The position numbers and the translations under genes are program-made. Below, piece after piece: positions 38,601-45,438 of a stretch of DNA of 64,000 nt. Source of the stretch: Lachnospiraceae bacterium (lineage in GTDB: Bacteria > Bacillota_A > Clostridia > Lachnospirales > Lachnospiraceae); contig JAGAIR010000007.1 of the NCBI GenBank assembly GCA_017626435.1, positions 124,001 through 188,000 of the forward strand. The letters are read 5' to 3'. The stretch's first letter is position 1. Every line of letters begins with the position of its first letter. The notes under the pieces are model-generated. The model had not been told where the DNA came from and did no database searches. It worked only from the letters and a program-made list of their open reading frames with translations.

Positions 38601-38726
38601 TCCCAGCATCCAGTGGGCTTTAGCAGCATCAGAATACCGATTTCAGTAAAGGATGCATTCCGTGTAAGCTGCTTGAAGCTGGTATGCCAGGGGAAAGTAC
38701 AGATTTGCAGCTGGCAGTTTCTGTAA
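35679..38726 (+). CDS. Cytoplasmic GH3 glycosidase (beta-glucosidase/xylosidase type) with C-terminal binding domain
   Basis: The 1015-residue protein starts at ATG 35679, six bases after GGAGG. There is no signal peptide, so it should act on imported oligosaccharides. The GH3 barrel (about 15-340) has MERDPRWGRTEEAYGEDPYLTG, TLKHFYANN and the nucleophile Asp in VVCDGGDM. The C-terminal GH3 domain begins SVVLLKNEKLLPL. It is interrupted at about 410-560 by an inserted region (EIFEITLWDKHQATLRSM...), in a place where PA14-like inserts occur. A fibronectin-like domain (VQIYVAKCQSQVKRALRQLKGF) and a final domain of about 140 residues, resembling CBM6-type sandwiches, end the protein. The sugar specificity cannot be told; the GH5 neighbours favour beta-glucosides. 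Confidence 0.88.
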   Translation: MAGYDNYKKTPLWNSAFPMEKRLDYLLEQLTLEEKFQCLGTGCPKIERLGIEPFYVGGEGAHGVQARHDQSFDKGKPQPTTILPNPIGMSATWDAELMKQAGQVVGNEARAVFSKEKRGGLCLWAPTIDMERDPRWGRTEEAYGEDPYLTGKMASAYIQGLRGEDPFYLRCGATLKHFYANNVEEGRTWISSSVDPRNKHEYYLEPFRRAVVEGGAEGIMTAYNEVNGVPCILNNEVQKIAKEQWGLHHVVCDGGDMKQTVNCHRYFGSHSETIAAGLKAGIDCFTDDIEDVVAGAREAYERGMISIAEIDRALRNHFGTMIRLGLFDAVPKNPYAEIGSEELNTKENQRVSYELAKESVVLLKNEKLLPLSDGKRKETSGLSLQETADGNLHGKLAVVGPLADVWYKDWYSGIPPYQVTPLEGIRKYQKNAGFESGIPQVRLAYENSFLGLLEDGRTIGLVPEERAEIFEITLWDKHQATLRSMSTGLLLTTEDGRDEDDNLREGIVTASKSEAFGWFVKEVFQVEYEGESFQSVLAEGGELQIRSWDRQEYFIDETGRLRVPVDEDAPAEDAPAAHCYKIEEQRKAVTFRTVLVKDSLQDAVHLAEKSDTVVFVAGGNPVINCKEERDRNDIDLPLYQHELVQAVYAANPKVVLALISNVPFAVNWEQEHIPSIVMMASGSMELGNALADILFGKAAPAGRLNMTWYRDIGQLPEINDYDIIQKERTYQYFQGDVLYPFGHGLTYEPVEYSDLQVTLRDRTVLEVSLEVCNAGGSVTDEVVQIYVAKCQSQVKRALRQLKGFVRVKDLQPGEFRSVSVEIPLADLRYYDVICQDMLLEPGEYEIQVGASSQDIRLRQNVFLKGTDRGCRDGMCVSPADHYDRSENARLWEGHMGYCSVGTYCLEKPMELQYDRVSLTGTPSVLAVDAVMARGASVQVYLNDILVGTYNKKKEGQEAELVLEEGWAAGVQSGVSQHPVGFSSIRIPISVKDAFRVSCLKLVCQGKVQICSWQFL

Positions 38727-38845
38727 ATCGGGATTTTAATGAATCACTGAAGCCTCACAGTTGAAGATCAACGAAACTGCGAAGTTTGAGTGAATAAGAT
38801 AAAAATCAAATACGCGCAGAAATATGCGCAGAAAAGAGGTATGAT

Positions 38846-39238
38846 ATGGAGACAGAAGTGACTTATGCTTGGAAGGACCGGAAAAGAAATGTTCTGGGGC
38901 TGCCTTGGACGTTTACTACATATGCCCTTTCCGAGGACCGTCTTTTTGTAAAAGAAGGTCTGTTCAAGACAGTGGAGGATGAAGTGCGCCTGTACCGTAT
39001 TCTGGATGTATCTATGTCACGGACTCTGTTCCAGAAAATATTTGGAATGGGTTCGATCCAGGTGGCATCTGCTGATAAGACACTGGGGAATTTTGAACTG
39101 AAAAATATCAAAAATCCAGGTCAGGTAAAAGAACTGCTCTCACGGCTGGTAGAAGAGAACCGGGAGAAAAAGAGAGTGTCTAACCGGGAGTTTATGGGAG
39201 AGGATCAAGCTGATCTTTATGAAGACCGGGAGCTTTAG
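38846..39238 (+). CDS. Small bacterial PH-domain (bPH2/DUF304) protein
   Basis: The 130-residue protein fits the bPH2 family: TFTTYALSEDRLFVKEGLFKTVEDEVRLYRILDVSMSRTLFQKIFGMGSIQV. Unlike many members it has no membrane helices, only the PH-like domain and a charged tail with KELLSRLVEENREKKR. Role unknown. AAGAGGT lies upstream. It is not obviously linked in function to GH3 before it or ppdK after it. Confidence 0.75.
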   Translation: METEVTYAWKDRKRNVLGLPWTFTTYALSEDRLFVKEGLFKTVEDEVRLYRILDVSMSRTLFQKIFGMGSIQVASADKTLGNFELKNIKNPGQVKELLSRLVEENREKKRVSNREFMGEDQADLYEDREL

Positions 39239-39341
39239 AGCAGCAAATTGCTTGAAAAGACTTGACAATATGGATAAAATTTTCTAATTATCCATTTTTT
39301 GTGAAAAAATACTTTTACGGGATGGAATAGTGTGTTATACT
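39239..39341 (+). promoter_or_regulatory. Terminator-like repeat and promoter(s) upstream of the ppdK leader
   Basis: Two promoter-like signals: TTGACA (39262-39267)-17-TAATTA (39285-39290), and TTTTAC (39313-39318)-17-TATACT (39336-39341). The second would start RNA at about 39348-39351, exactly where the structured leader begins. ATGGATAA (39270-39277) and TTATCCAT (39288-39295) form an inverted repeat followed by T6: either a weak terminator of the PH-domain gene or an operator on the first promoter. Confidence 0.5.
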
Positions 39342-39350
39342 ACTAATAGC

Positions 39351-39518
39351 GATGTGGCAGACCTTAGGTGAATTGCGCCTTTTCTGGCGCAGGCACTCTG
39401 GCCACGAAAGTGTACAAGCTGGTTGGCAGTTGTTTTCTGCATTTTTGCAGAAATGGTGCTGATGAGTATTTTTGCTGTGTTTGTAGGTTTTCGTGGTCAG
39501 AGTCAATCTGCTAATATC
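39351..39518 (+). ncRNA. Candidate structured leader RNA of ppdK (three-way junction)
   Basis: Three helices account for most of this 168-base stretch. P1: GATG+TGGCAGA (39351-39361) with TCTGCTA+TATC (39507-39518), one bulged A. P2: TGCGCC (39374-39379)/GGCGCA (39386-39391). P3: a 15-bp stem, ACTCTGGCCACGAAA (39395-39409) with TTTCGTGGTCAGAGT (39489-39503), with one G-U pair, continued by TACAAGC (39413-39419)/GTTTGTA (39479-39485) and capped by TTTCTGCA (39434-39441)/TGCAGAAA (39446-39453). The RNA would start at the predicted transcription start and end 54 bases before ppdK. I do not recognise a known riboswitch; a 6S-like RNA is an alternative because of the rod shape and length. Confidence 0.5.
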
Positions 39519-39571
39519 AAACGAGCGGTACCGACCGCAAAATCAATACTTTTTTAGGAGGTAAATATTCA

Positions 39572-42199
39572 ATGGCAAACAAATGGGTTTATTTGTTCAG
39601 TGAAGGTAACGCAAACATGCGTGAGCTTCTCGGTGGTAAAGGTGCAAACCTGGCTGAGATGACAAGTTTAGGTCTTCCTGTACCACAGGGTTTCACTATT
39701 ACAACAGAGGCTTGTACACAGTATTATGAGGACGGCCGTGAAATCAATGATGAGATTCAGGGACAGATCAACGAGTACATCGTAAAGATGGAAGAAATTA
39801 CAGGTAAGAAGTTTGGTGACAAGGAAAATCCACTTCTTGTATCTGTACGTTCTGGAGCTCGTGCTTCTATGCCTGGAATGATGGATACCATCCTGAACCT
39901 TGGTCTGAATGAGACCGTTGTTGAGGTTATTGCTGCCAAGTCTGGCAATCCACGTTGGGCTTGGGACTGCTACAGAAGATTTATCCAGATGTATTCTGAT
40001 GTAGTTATGGAAGTTGGTAAGAAATATTTTGAAGAGCTCATCGATGAGATGAAGGCTAAGAAGGGTGTTACCTTTGACGTAGACCTTACAGCAGATGACC
40101 TTAAAGAACTTGCTTCCCAGTTCAAGGCTGAGTACAAGAGCAAGATCGGTGAGGACTTCCCAGACGATCCTAAGGAGCAGCTGATGGGTGCTATCAAGGC
40201 TGTATTCCGTTCCTGGGACAACCCTCGTGCAAATGTATACCGTCGTGACAATGATATCCCTTATTCATGGGGTACTGCTGTAAACGTACAGAGTATGGCA
40301 TTTGGTAATATGGGCGATGATTGCGGTACTGGTGTTGCATTTACCCGTGACCCTGCTACTGGTGAGAAGAAGCTTATGGGTGAGTTCCTTATCAATGCAC
40401 AGGGTGAGGACGTAGTTGCTGGTGTTCGTACTCCTATGCCAATTGCTAAGATGGCGGAAGAGTTCCCAGAGGCATTTGCACAGTTCCAGGAGGTTTGCAA
40501 GAATCTTGAGAACCACTATAGAGATATGCAGGATATGGAGTTTACTGTTGAGAATAAGAAGCTTTACATGCTGCAGACACGTAATGGTAAGAGAACAGCA
40601 CAGGCAGCTCTTAAGATTGCTTGTGATTTAGTAGATGAGGGAATGAGAACAGAGGAAGAAGCAGTAGCTATGATCGATCCTCGTAACTTAGATACCCTTC
40701 TTCATCCACAGTTTGATGCTGCTGCATTAAAGGCTGCTACTCCAGTAGCTAAGGCACTGGGTGCTTCTCCAGGAGCTGCTTGTGGTAAGGTTGTATTTAC
40801 AGCAGAGGATGCTGTAGAGTGGGCTGCAAGAGGAGAGAAGGTTGTTCTTGTTCGTCTTGAGACATCTCCTGAGGATATCACAGGTATGAAGTCTGCACAG
40901 GGTATCCTGACAGTTCGTGGTGGTATGACATCTCACGCAGCTGTAGTTGCCCGTGGTATGGGTACCTGCTGTGTATCCGGTTGTGGTGACATCATCATGG
41001 ATGAAGCAAATAAGAAGTTTGAGCTGGCTGGTAAGACTTATACAGAGGGCTCTGAGATTTCTATCGATGGTACTACCGGTAACATCTATGACGGTATTAT
41101 CCCTACTGTAGATGCTACTATCGCTGGTGAGTTCGGTCGTATCATGGCTTGGGCTGACAAGTATAGAAAGTTAAAGGTTCGTACAAATGCAGATACTCCT
41201 GCAGATGCAAAGAAAGCCCGCGAACTTGGTGCAGAAGGTATCGGTCTTTGCCGTACAGAGCATATGTTCTTCGAGGAAGACAGAATTGCTGCTTTCCGTG
41301 AGATGATCTGTTCTGATACAGTAGAAGAGAGAGAAGAAGCATTAGCAAAGATCCTGCCATATCAGCAGGGTGACTTTGAAGCTTTATATGAGGCACTTGA
41401 GGGTAACCCGGTTACCATCCGTTTCCTGGATCCTCCTCTTCATGAGTTCGTTCCAACGGAGGAAGCTGATATCAAGAAGCTTGCAGATGCGAAGGGTAAG
41501 ACTGTTGAAGAAATCAAGGCTATTATTGATTCCTTACATGAGTTCAACCCTATGATGGGTCATCGTGGATGCCGTCTTGCTGTAACTTATCCGGAAATCG
41601 CTAAGATGCAGACAAGCGCTGTGATCCGTGCAGCTATCAATGTAAAGAAGGCTCATTCTGATTGGGCAATCAAACCTGAAATCATGATTCCATTGGTAGG
41701 TGATACCAAGGAGCTGAAGTATGTAAAGAAGGTTGTAGTTGAGACAGCAGATGCTGAAATCGCTGCAGCTGGTATTGATATGGAATATGAAGTTGGTACC
41801 ATGATCGAGATTCCTAGAGCTGCTCTGACAGCTGATGAAATCGCTACAGAGGCTGAGTTCTTCTGCTTCGGTACAAACGACTTAACCCAGATGACTTACG
41901 GTTTCTCCCGTGATGATGCTGGTAAGTTCCTGGATGCATACTATGATGCTAAGATTTTCGAGAATGACCCATTTGCTAAGCTTGACCAGACAGGTGTCGG
42001 CCAGCTGATGGAAATGGCGATCGAAAAAGGTAAGAAGACTCGTCCTGAGCTTCACTGCGGTATCTGTGGTGAGCACGGTGGAGATCCTTCTTCCGTAGAA
42101 TTCTGCCATAAGATTGGTCTGGATTACGTTTCTTGTTCTCCATTCCGTGTGCCTATCGCACGTCTGGCAGCAGCACAGGCTGCTATCGCCCAGAAGTAA
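39572..42199 (+). CDS. ppdK: Pyruvate, phosphate dikinase
   Basis: The 875-residue enzyme interconverts pyruvate, ATP and phosphate with phosphoenolpyruvate, AMP and pyrophosphate; in anaerobic Firmicutes it can work in glycolysis. The N-terminal ATP-grasp domain begins WVYLFSEGNANMRELLGGKGANLAEM. The swivelling phosphohistidine is His455 in GGMTSHAAVV. The C-terminal PEP/pyruvate barrel ends with GICGEHGGDP and SCSPFRVPIARLAAAQAA. Length is typical. AGGAGG lies at 39556-39561. Codon use is narrow (ggt, gct, aag, cgt), marking a very highly expressed gene. It is preceded by a long structured leader and followed by a strong terminator. Confidence 0.98.
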   Translation: MANKWVYLFSEGNANMRELLGGKGANLAEMTSLGLPVPQGFTITTEACTQYYEDGREINDEIQGQINEYIVKMEEITGKKFGDKENPLLVSVRSGARASMPGMMDTILNLGLNETVVEVIAAKSGNPRWAWDCYRRFIQMYSDVVMEVGKKYFEELIDEMKAKKGVTFDVDLTADDLKELASQFKAEYKSKIGEDFPDDPKEQLMGAIKAVFRSWDNPRANVYRRDNDIPYSWGTAVNVQSMAFGNMGDDCGTGVAFTRDPATGEKKLMGEFLINAQGEDVVAGVRTPMPIAKMAEEFPEAFAQFQEVCKNLENHYRDMQDMEFTVENKKLYMLQTRNGKRTAQAALKIACDLVDEGMRTEEEAVAMIDPRNLDTLLHPQFDAAALKAATPVAKALGASPGAACGKVVFTAEDAVEWAARGEKVVLVRLETSPEDITGMKSAQGILTVRGGMTSHAAVVARGMGTCCVSGCGDIIMDEANKKFELAGKTYTEGSEISIDGTTGNIYDGIIPTVDATIAGEFGRIMAWADKYRKLKVRTNADTPADAKKARELGAEGIGLCRTEHMFFEEDRIAAFREMICSDTVEEREEALAKILPYQQGDFEALYEALEGNPVTIRFLDPPLHEFVPTEEADIKKLADAKGKTVEEIKAIIDSLHEFNPMMGHRGCRLAVTYPEIAKMQTSAVIRAAINVKKAHSDWAIKPEIMIPLVGDTKELKYVKKVVVETADAEIAAAGIDMEYEVGTMIEIPRAALTADEIATEAEFFCFGTNDLTQMTYGFSRDDAGKFLDAYYDAKIFENDPFAKLDQTGVGQLMEMAIEKGKKTRPELHCGICGEHGGDPSSVEFCHKIGLDYVSCSPFRVPIARLAAAQAAIAQK

Positions 42200-42240
42200 T
42201 AAACTGGCGGAAGTGGTAGTGAAATAATATTAAAATTAAT

Positions 42241-42278
42241 AAACTGTCCTTTATGTTTCGGCATAAAGGGCAGTTTTT
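42241..42278 (+). terminator. Terminator of ppdK
   Basis: 15-bp stem AAACTGTCCTTTATG (42241-42255) with CATAAAGGGCAGTTT (42262-42276), one G-T pair, then Ts. Confidence 0.93.
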
Positions 42279-42472
42279 TTCGCGGGTAATGAGGAAAGCA
42301 CCGTGTTTGTCGGTGTTGTTGCAGTGGATGTTAAGTGGAAAAGATATGGAAGTAAGCAGGGTTATAGAACATAATGAAGCTATGCAGATTATTAAAGAAC
42401 AGATTCGTTAATATGCGATATGGAGTATTAGAAATAGAAGAAGCCTTAAAGGATGTTTTGAAAAAAATATGA
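42279..42472. other. Gene-free stretch with two tiny open frames
   Basis: Nothing recognisable. Two short + strand frames with Met starts, at about 42345-42410 (about 20 codons, MEVSRVIEHNEAM...) and about 42414-42470 (MRYGVLEIEEAL...), read like remnants of a decayed gene but are too short to assign. Confidence 0.3.
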
Positions 42473-42533
42473 TGTAACTATTGACATTACAACCGGAATG
42501 TGATATTGTCTAGATGTAACAAAGAATATTACA
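42473..42533 (+). promoter_or_regulatory. Promoter and two Rrf2-type operators (sites A and B) of the NAD(P)-binding reductase gene
   Basis: Site A is TGTAAC-N7-ATTACA at 42473-42491; site B is the same pattern at 42515-42533. TTGACA (42481-42486) lies inside site A, followed by a 17-base spacer and TATTGT (42504-42509). Site B covers the expected start of transcription, so binding at both would block polymerase. Confidence 0.8.
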
Positions 42534-42554
42534 ATAAAAACGGAGGTAAATATT

Positions 42555-43184
42555 ATGAAAGTAGCAGTAGTTTGTGCAAATGGAAAAGCAGGAAAGTTGA
42601 TTGTAAAGGAGGCTGTGAACAGAGGTTTGGATGTGACAGCAATTATCAGAGAGGAAAACAAGACGGTTGCACCGAAGTCTGTATCAAAGGATCTATTTGA
42701 TCTGACAGCAGAAGATCTGAAAGAATTTGATGTTGTGGTGGATGCGTTTGGAGCATGGACAGAGGAAACATTACCCCTTCACAGTACATCATTAAAAACA
42801 CTCTGTGATGCAGTAGCTGGAACGGATACCCGCCTTATCGTGGTTGGAGGAGCAGGAAGCCTGTATGTAAATCCCGAACATACAGTTTGCGTAGCAGACG
42901 GACCGGACTTCCCGGATGTATTCAAGCCTTTAGCTGCTGCAATGGCGAAAGCATTGTCTGAACTTCGTGAAAGGAAGGATGTAAACTGGACCTATATCAG
43001 TCCTGCTGGAGATTTTCAGGCAGAAGGAGAAAGAAGTGGTGAATATATTCTTGCTGGTGAGGAACTGACATTAAATGAAAAAGGTGAAAGTATTATCAGT
43101 TATGCAGATTATGCAATCGCTCTGGTTGATGAGATTACGAAAGGGAATCATATTCAGGAACGGATTAGTGTAGTTCGTAAATAA
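42555..43184 (+). CDS. NAD(P)-binding Rossmann-fold reductase (YwnB/NmrA-like)
   Basis: The 209-residue protein starts at ATG 42555 with GGAGGTAAA before it. The nucleotide-binding loop is MKVAVVCANGKAGKLIVKEA, a variant of GxxGxxG, followed by LIVVGGAGSLYVN and the WTYISPAGDF block found in the atypical short-chain reductases of the YwnB/NmrA type. The family includes flavin or quinone reductases and NAD(P)H sensors. In Bacillus, ywnB lies next to the Rrf2-type regulator gene ywnA; here an Rrf2 gene lies 1 kb downstream and its predicted operators precede this gene. Substrate unknown. Confidence 0.88.
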   Translation: MKVAVVCANGKAGKLIVKEAVNRGLDVTAIIREENKTVAPKSVSKDLFDLTAEDLKEFDVVVDAFGAWTEETLPLHSTSLKTLCDAVAGTDTRLIVVGGAGSLYVNPEHTVCVADGPDFPDVFKPLAAAMAKALSELRERKDVNWTYISPAGDFQAEGERSGEYILAGEELTLNEKGESIISYADYAIALVDEITKGNHIQERISVVRK

Positions 43185-43235
43185 AAAATAGATAGATTGA
43201 TGCTAAAATTTAGCGGATATTTTTTTGAAATTAGA

Positions 43236-43328
43236 TGTAACCATAGACGTTACAAAATATGATCGTGATGTTATTTCTAAAAATATTGATAAAATATATT
43301 TGACAGATCCTGTTGATTATGGTATTAA
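43236..43328 (+). promoter_or_regulatory. Rrf2-type operator (site C) and promoter of the acetyltransferase gene
   Basis: Site C, TGTAAC-N7-GTTACA (43236-43254), has perfectly complementary arms; the -35-like TAGACG inside it is poor. A better promoter, TTGACA (43300-43305)-17-TATTAA (43323-43328), lies 45 bases further and does not overlap an operator. Confidence 0.65.
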
Positions 43329-43418
43329 AATTAATCATATCGGTTTGATCGTTTTGGGTGCAGGACGTTCAGAGAGAAATTTTAAAAATTATAATTGCAG
43401 ATGGAAAGGAAACAGAAC

Positions 43419-44051
43419 ATGACAAATATAGAAAGAAGAGATCACGAGCTGCCTTACATTTCGGATGAATCTGTTTATGAGCAACAGAAACCGGCGAGGA
43501 TTCTTACGCAGAAGTTAAATTCTATAGATCGTTCCGATTTTGAGACTATAGGAGCTATAGTAAAGGAATTACTTGGAAAATCTGAGGGCGCTTTTATTAA
43601 TCCCCCTTTTTACTGTGACTACGGGTATAATATTGAAGTAGGAAAGAATTTTTTTGCTAATTATAATTGTACGATTCTTGATGTTGGTAAAGTTGTGATT
43701 GGAGATAATTGTCTGCTTGCACCAAATGTTGCAATCTACACAGCAGGCCATCCTTTGCATCCTGATTCGAGAAATAGTGCGTATGAATATGGGATTGGTG
43801 TTACGGTAGGTGATAATTGCTGGATTGGTGGAAATGTTGTAATTTGTCCAGGTGTACACATTGGGAATAACTGTGTGATTGGGGCTGGAAGTGTAGTGAC
43901 ACGGGATATTCCAGAATGGTCATTTGCCGCAGGGAATCCATGCAAAGTCATTCGAAAGATTACAGAAGAAGATCGAAGATATTATTATAAAGACCGGGAG
44001 TTTGATGAAGAAGCATGGAAGGATGTTCTTACAAGAACAGGGCAGAAATAA
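43419..44051 (+). CDS. Maltose O-acetyltransferase-type hexapeptide acetyltransferase
   Basis: The 210-residue protein starts at ATG 43419 (MTNIERRDHELPYISDES), about seven bases after AAAGGAAA. The N-terminal helical Mac domain is followed by the left-handed beta helix with hexapeptide repeats (VGDNCWIGGNVVICPGVHIGNN) and the catalytic His in YTAGHPLHPDSRN. It ends NPCKVIRKITEEDR, as in Maa/LacA/NodL enzymes. These move an acetyl group from acetyl-CoA to a sugar or related hydroxyl compound. It stands inside the predicted Rrf2 regulon, so detoxification by acetylation is a possible role. Confidence 0.92.
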   Translation: MTNIERRDHELPYISDESVYEQQKPARILTQKLNSIDRSDFETIGAIVKELLGKSEGAFINPPFYCDYGYNIEVGKNFFANYNCTILDVGKVVIGDNCLLAPNVAIYTAGHPLHPDSRNSAYEYGIGVTVGDNCWIGGNVVICPGVHIGNNCVIGAGSVVTRDIPEWSFAAGNPCKVIRKITEEDRRYYYKDREFDEEAWKDVLTRTGQK

Positions 44052-44092
44052 CGAAAGGGATTAAGGCGGGATATTATGTAGTGACACCGAAA

Positions 44093-44129
44093 TGTAATCA
44101 TTGACATTACATCTGAAAGAATGTAGAAT
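44093..44129 (+). promoter_or_regulatory. Promoter and operator (site D) of the Rrf2 regulator gene
   Basis: Site D is TGTAAT-N7-ATTACA at 44093-44111. TTGACA (44101-44106) sits inside it, then 17 bases and TAGAAT (44124-44129). This arrangement predicts autoregulation. Confidence 0.75.
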
Positions 44130-44154
44130 AGATGAGAGCAAAGGAGGTGGTTTG

Positions 44155-44595
44155 GTGCAAATATCCAGTAGATTTACGATAGCCATTCATGTGTTTGCCT
44201 GCATGGAGACTTTTGCGGAAGATTATAAGATTACCAGTGATTTTCTTGCGTCCAGTATTAATGTGAATCCGGTTATCATTCGAAAGATTTTATCACAGCT
44301 TAGAAATGCAGGGCTGATTGAAGTGGCTAGGGGGACAGGAGGTACTACAGCTACCAGACCAATAGATGAAATTACATTTTATGATGTATATCTGGCGGTT
44401 GATTTGTTGGAAGAAGGACAGTTGTTTCATTTCCATGAAAATCCCAATCCAAACTGTCCAGTAGGGAAAAATATTCATATTGCATTGGATGATAAGCTGT
44501 CACATATCCAAAGAGCGATGGAAAATGAAATGAAAAAATATACCATTGCGGATGTTGTAAAGGATATAAAAAGCTGTCTTGAAGTTCCTAAATAA
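44155..44595 (+). CDS. Rrf2 family transcriptional regulator (YwnA-like)
   Basis: The 146-residue protein most likely starts at GTG 44155 (VQISSRFTIAIHVFACME), seven bases after AAGGAGG (44141-44147). The Rrf2 winged helix is clear: ITSDFLASSINVNPVIIRKILSQLRNAGLIEVARGTGG, where the last block forms the wing. The three clustered cysteines used by Fe-S members such as IscR are absent; single cysteines occur in VFACME, NPNCPVG and near the C-terminus, so thiol sensing is possible but not shown. The gene is surrounded by six copies of one inverted repeat, including one over its own promoter. A strong terminator follows. Confidence 0.92.
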   Translation: MQISSRFTIAIHVFACMETFAEDYKITSDFLASSINVNPVIIRKILSQLRNAGLIEVARGTGGTTATRPIDEITFYDVYLAVDLLEEGQLFHFHENPNPNCPVGKNIHIALDDKLSHIQRAMENEMKKYTIADVVKDIKSCLEVPK

Positions 44596-44596
44596 T

Positions 44597-44641
44597 AAAA
44601 AGTGCTTTGTAATTGATTTTGTCGTTGCAAAGCACTTTTTC
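44597..44641 (+). terminator. Terminator of the Rrf2 gene
   Basis: AAAAAGTGCTTTG (44597-44608 region) pairs with CAAAGCACTTTTT (44628-44640), ending in a T run. Confidence 0.85.
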
Positions 44642-44677
44642 TATCGTATAATTTTTCATGTCTTCTTTGGATTTAGA

Positions 44678-44738
44678 TGTAACTATTGACATTACAACTA
44701 AAAGGTACTAAAATGAGGTTGTAACAAAAGTGATTACA
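44678..44738 (+). promoter_or_regulatory. Promoter and two Rrf2-type operators (sites E and F) of the sirtuin-macrodomain operon
   Basis: Site E is TGTAAC-N7-ATTACA (44678-44696); site F is the same pattern at 44720-44738. TTGACA (44686-44691) lies in site E, 17 bases before TAAAAT (44709-44714). Spacing between the two sites is 42 bases centre to centre, identical to that of sites A and B. Confidence 0.82.
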
Positions 44739-44758
44739 ATTATCAATAAGAGGTGCTT

Positions 44759-45424
44759 ATGAAAACAGGAGACTATTTACAGGTATTAAAAAATGATATT
44801 CATACAACAATCATGGCTACGATTGATGGGGAGGGGCACCCTGTTACCAGAGTGATTGATGTAATGCTGGTGGATGATAAAACGCTGTATTTTATTACTG
44901 CAAAGGGAAAAGAGTTTTACAGGCAGCTTATGGAGCAAAGATTTGTTTCTATCAGCGGGGCCTGTGGCGGAGAAGGAATGGATAAAAAGGAAGCATCTAT
45001 TCATATGAGCGCAATTTCTATCCGCGGCACAGTTCAGAATATTGGCAGTCAAAGACTAGAGGAAGTATTTGAAAAAAATCCGTATATGTATGAGATTTAT
45101 CCAGATGTGGCTTCCAGGAAGGCATTGGAGGTATTCTGTATTACAAAAGGAACAGGAGAATTCTTTGACCTTTCTACAAAACCGATTCGAAGAGAGAGAT
45201 TTGCTGTTGGTCTGCAAAAAAGAAAGGGAGAGAAAAGATCAAACGGATACTACATTACAGATGCTTGTATTGGTTGTAAGGCATGTTTCAAGGTATGTCC
45301 ACAGAAATGCATTGAGGCAGACAGTGTTCCTTTTAAAATCCGTCAGGAAAACTGTCTGCATTGTGGAAATTGTATGGTAACCTGCCAGTTTGGAGCAATC
45401 GTAGATCAACGGTCATCGCTATAG
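44759..45424 (+). CDS. FMN-binding split-barrel (PNPOx-like) protein with two 4Fe-4S clusters
   Basis: The 221-residue protein starts at ATG 44759 after AAGAGGTG. Residues 1-150 resemble the pyridoxamine-phosphate-oxidase-like flavin-binding barrel (TTIMATIDGEGHPVTRVID, LYFITAKGKEFYRQL). The C-terminus is a bacterial ferredoxin: CIGCKACFKVCPQKCIE and CLHCGNCMVTCQFGA, eight cysteines for two clusters. It could pass electrons between a low-potential donor and a flavin-bound substrate. It is the first gene of the operon with the sirtuin and macrodomain genes. The substrate is not known. Confidence 0.85.
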   Translation: MKTGDYLQVLKNDIHTTIMATIDGEGHPVTRVIDVMLVDDKTLYFITAKGKEFYRQLMEQRFVSISGACGGEGMDKKEASIHMSAISIRGTVQNIGSQRLEEVFEKNPYMYEIYPDVASRKALEVFCITKGTGEFFDLSTKPIRRERFAVGLQKRKGEKRSNGYYITDACIGCKACFKVCPQKCIEADSVPFKIRQENCLHCGNCMVTCQFGAIVDQRSSL

Positions 45425-45438
45425 AATGGAGGATTAAA

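Noticed and set aside
39351..39518. Possible tRNA or known riboswitch in the ppdK leader
   Set aside because: No cloverleaf or T-loop sequence and no match to riboswitch cores I know; kept as an unassigned structured RNA.
43225..43422. Short plus-strand frame of 65 codons before the acetyltransferase gene
   Set aside because: It covers operator site C and the promoter at 43300, has no ribosome site, and its product resembles nothing.
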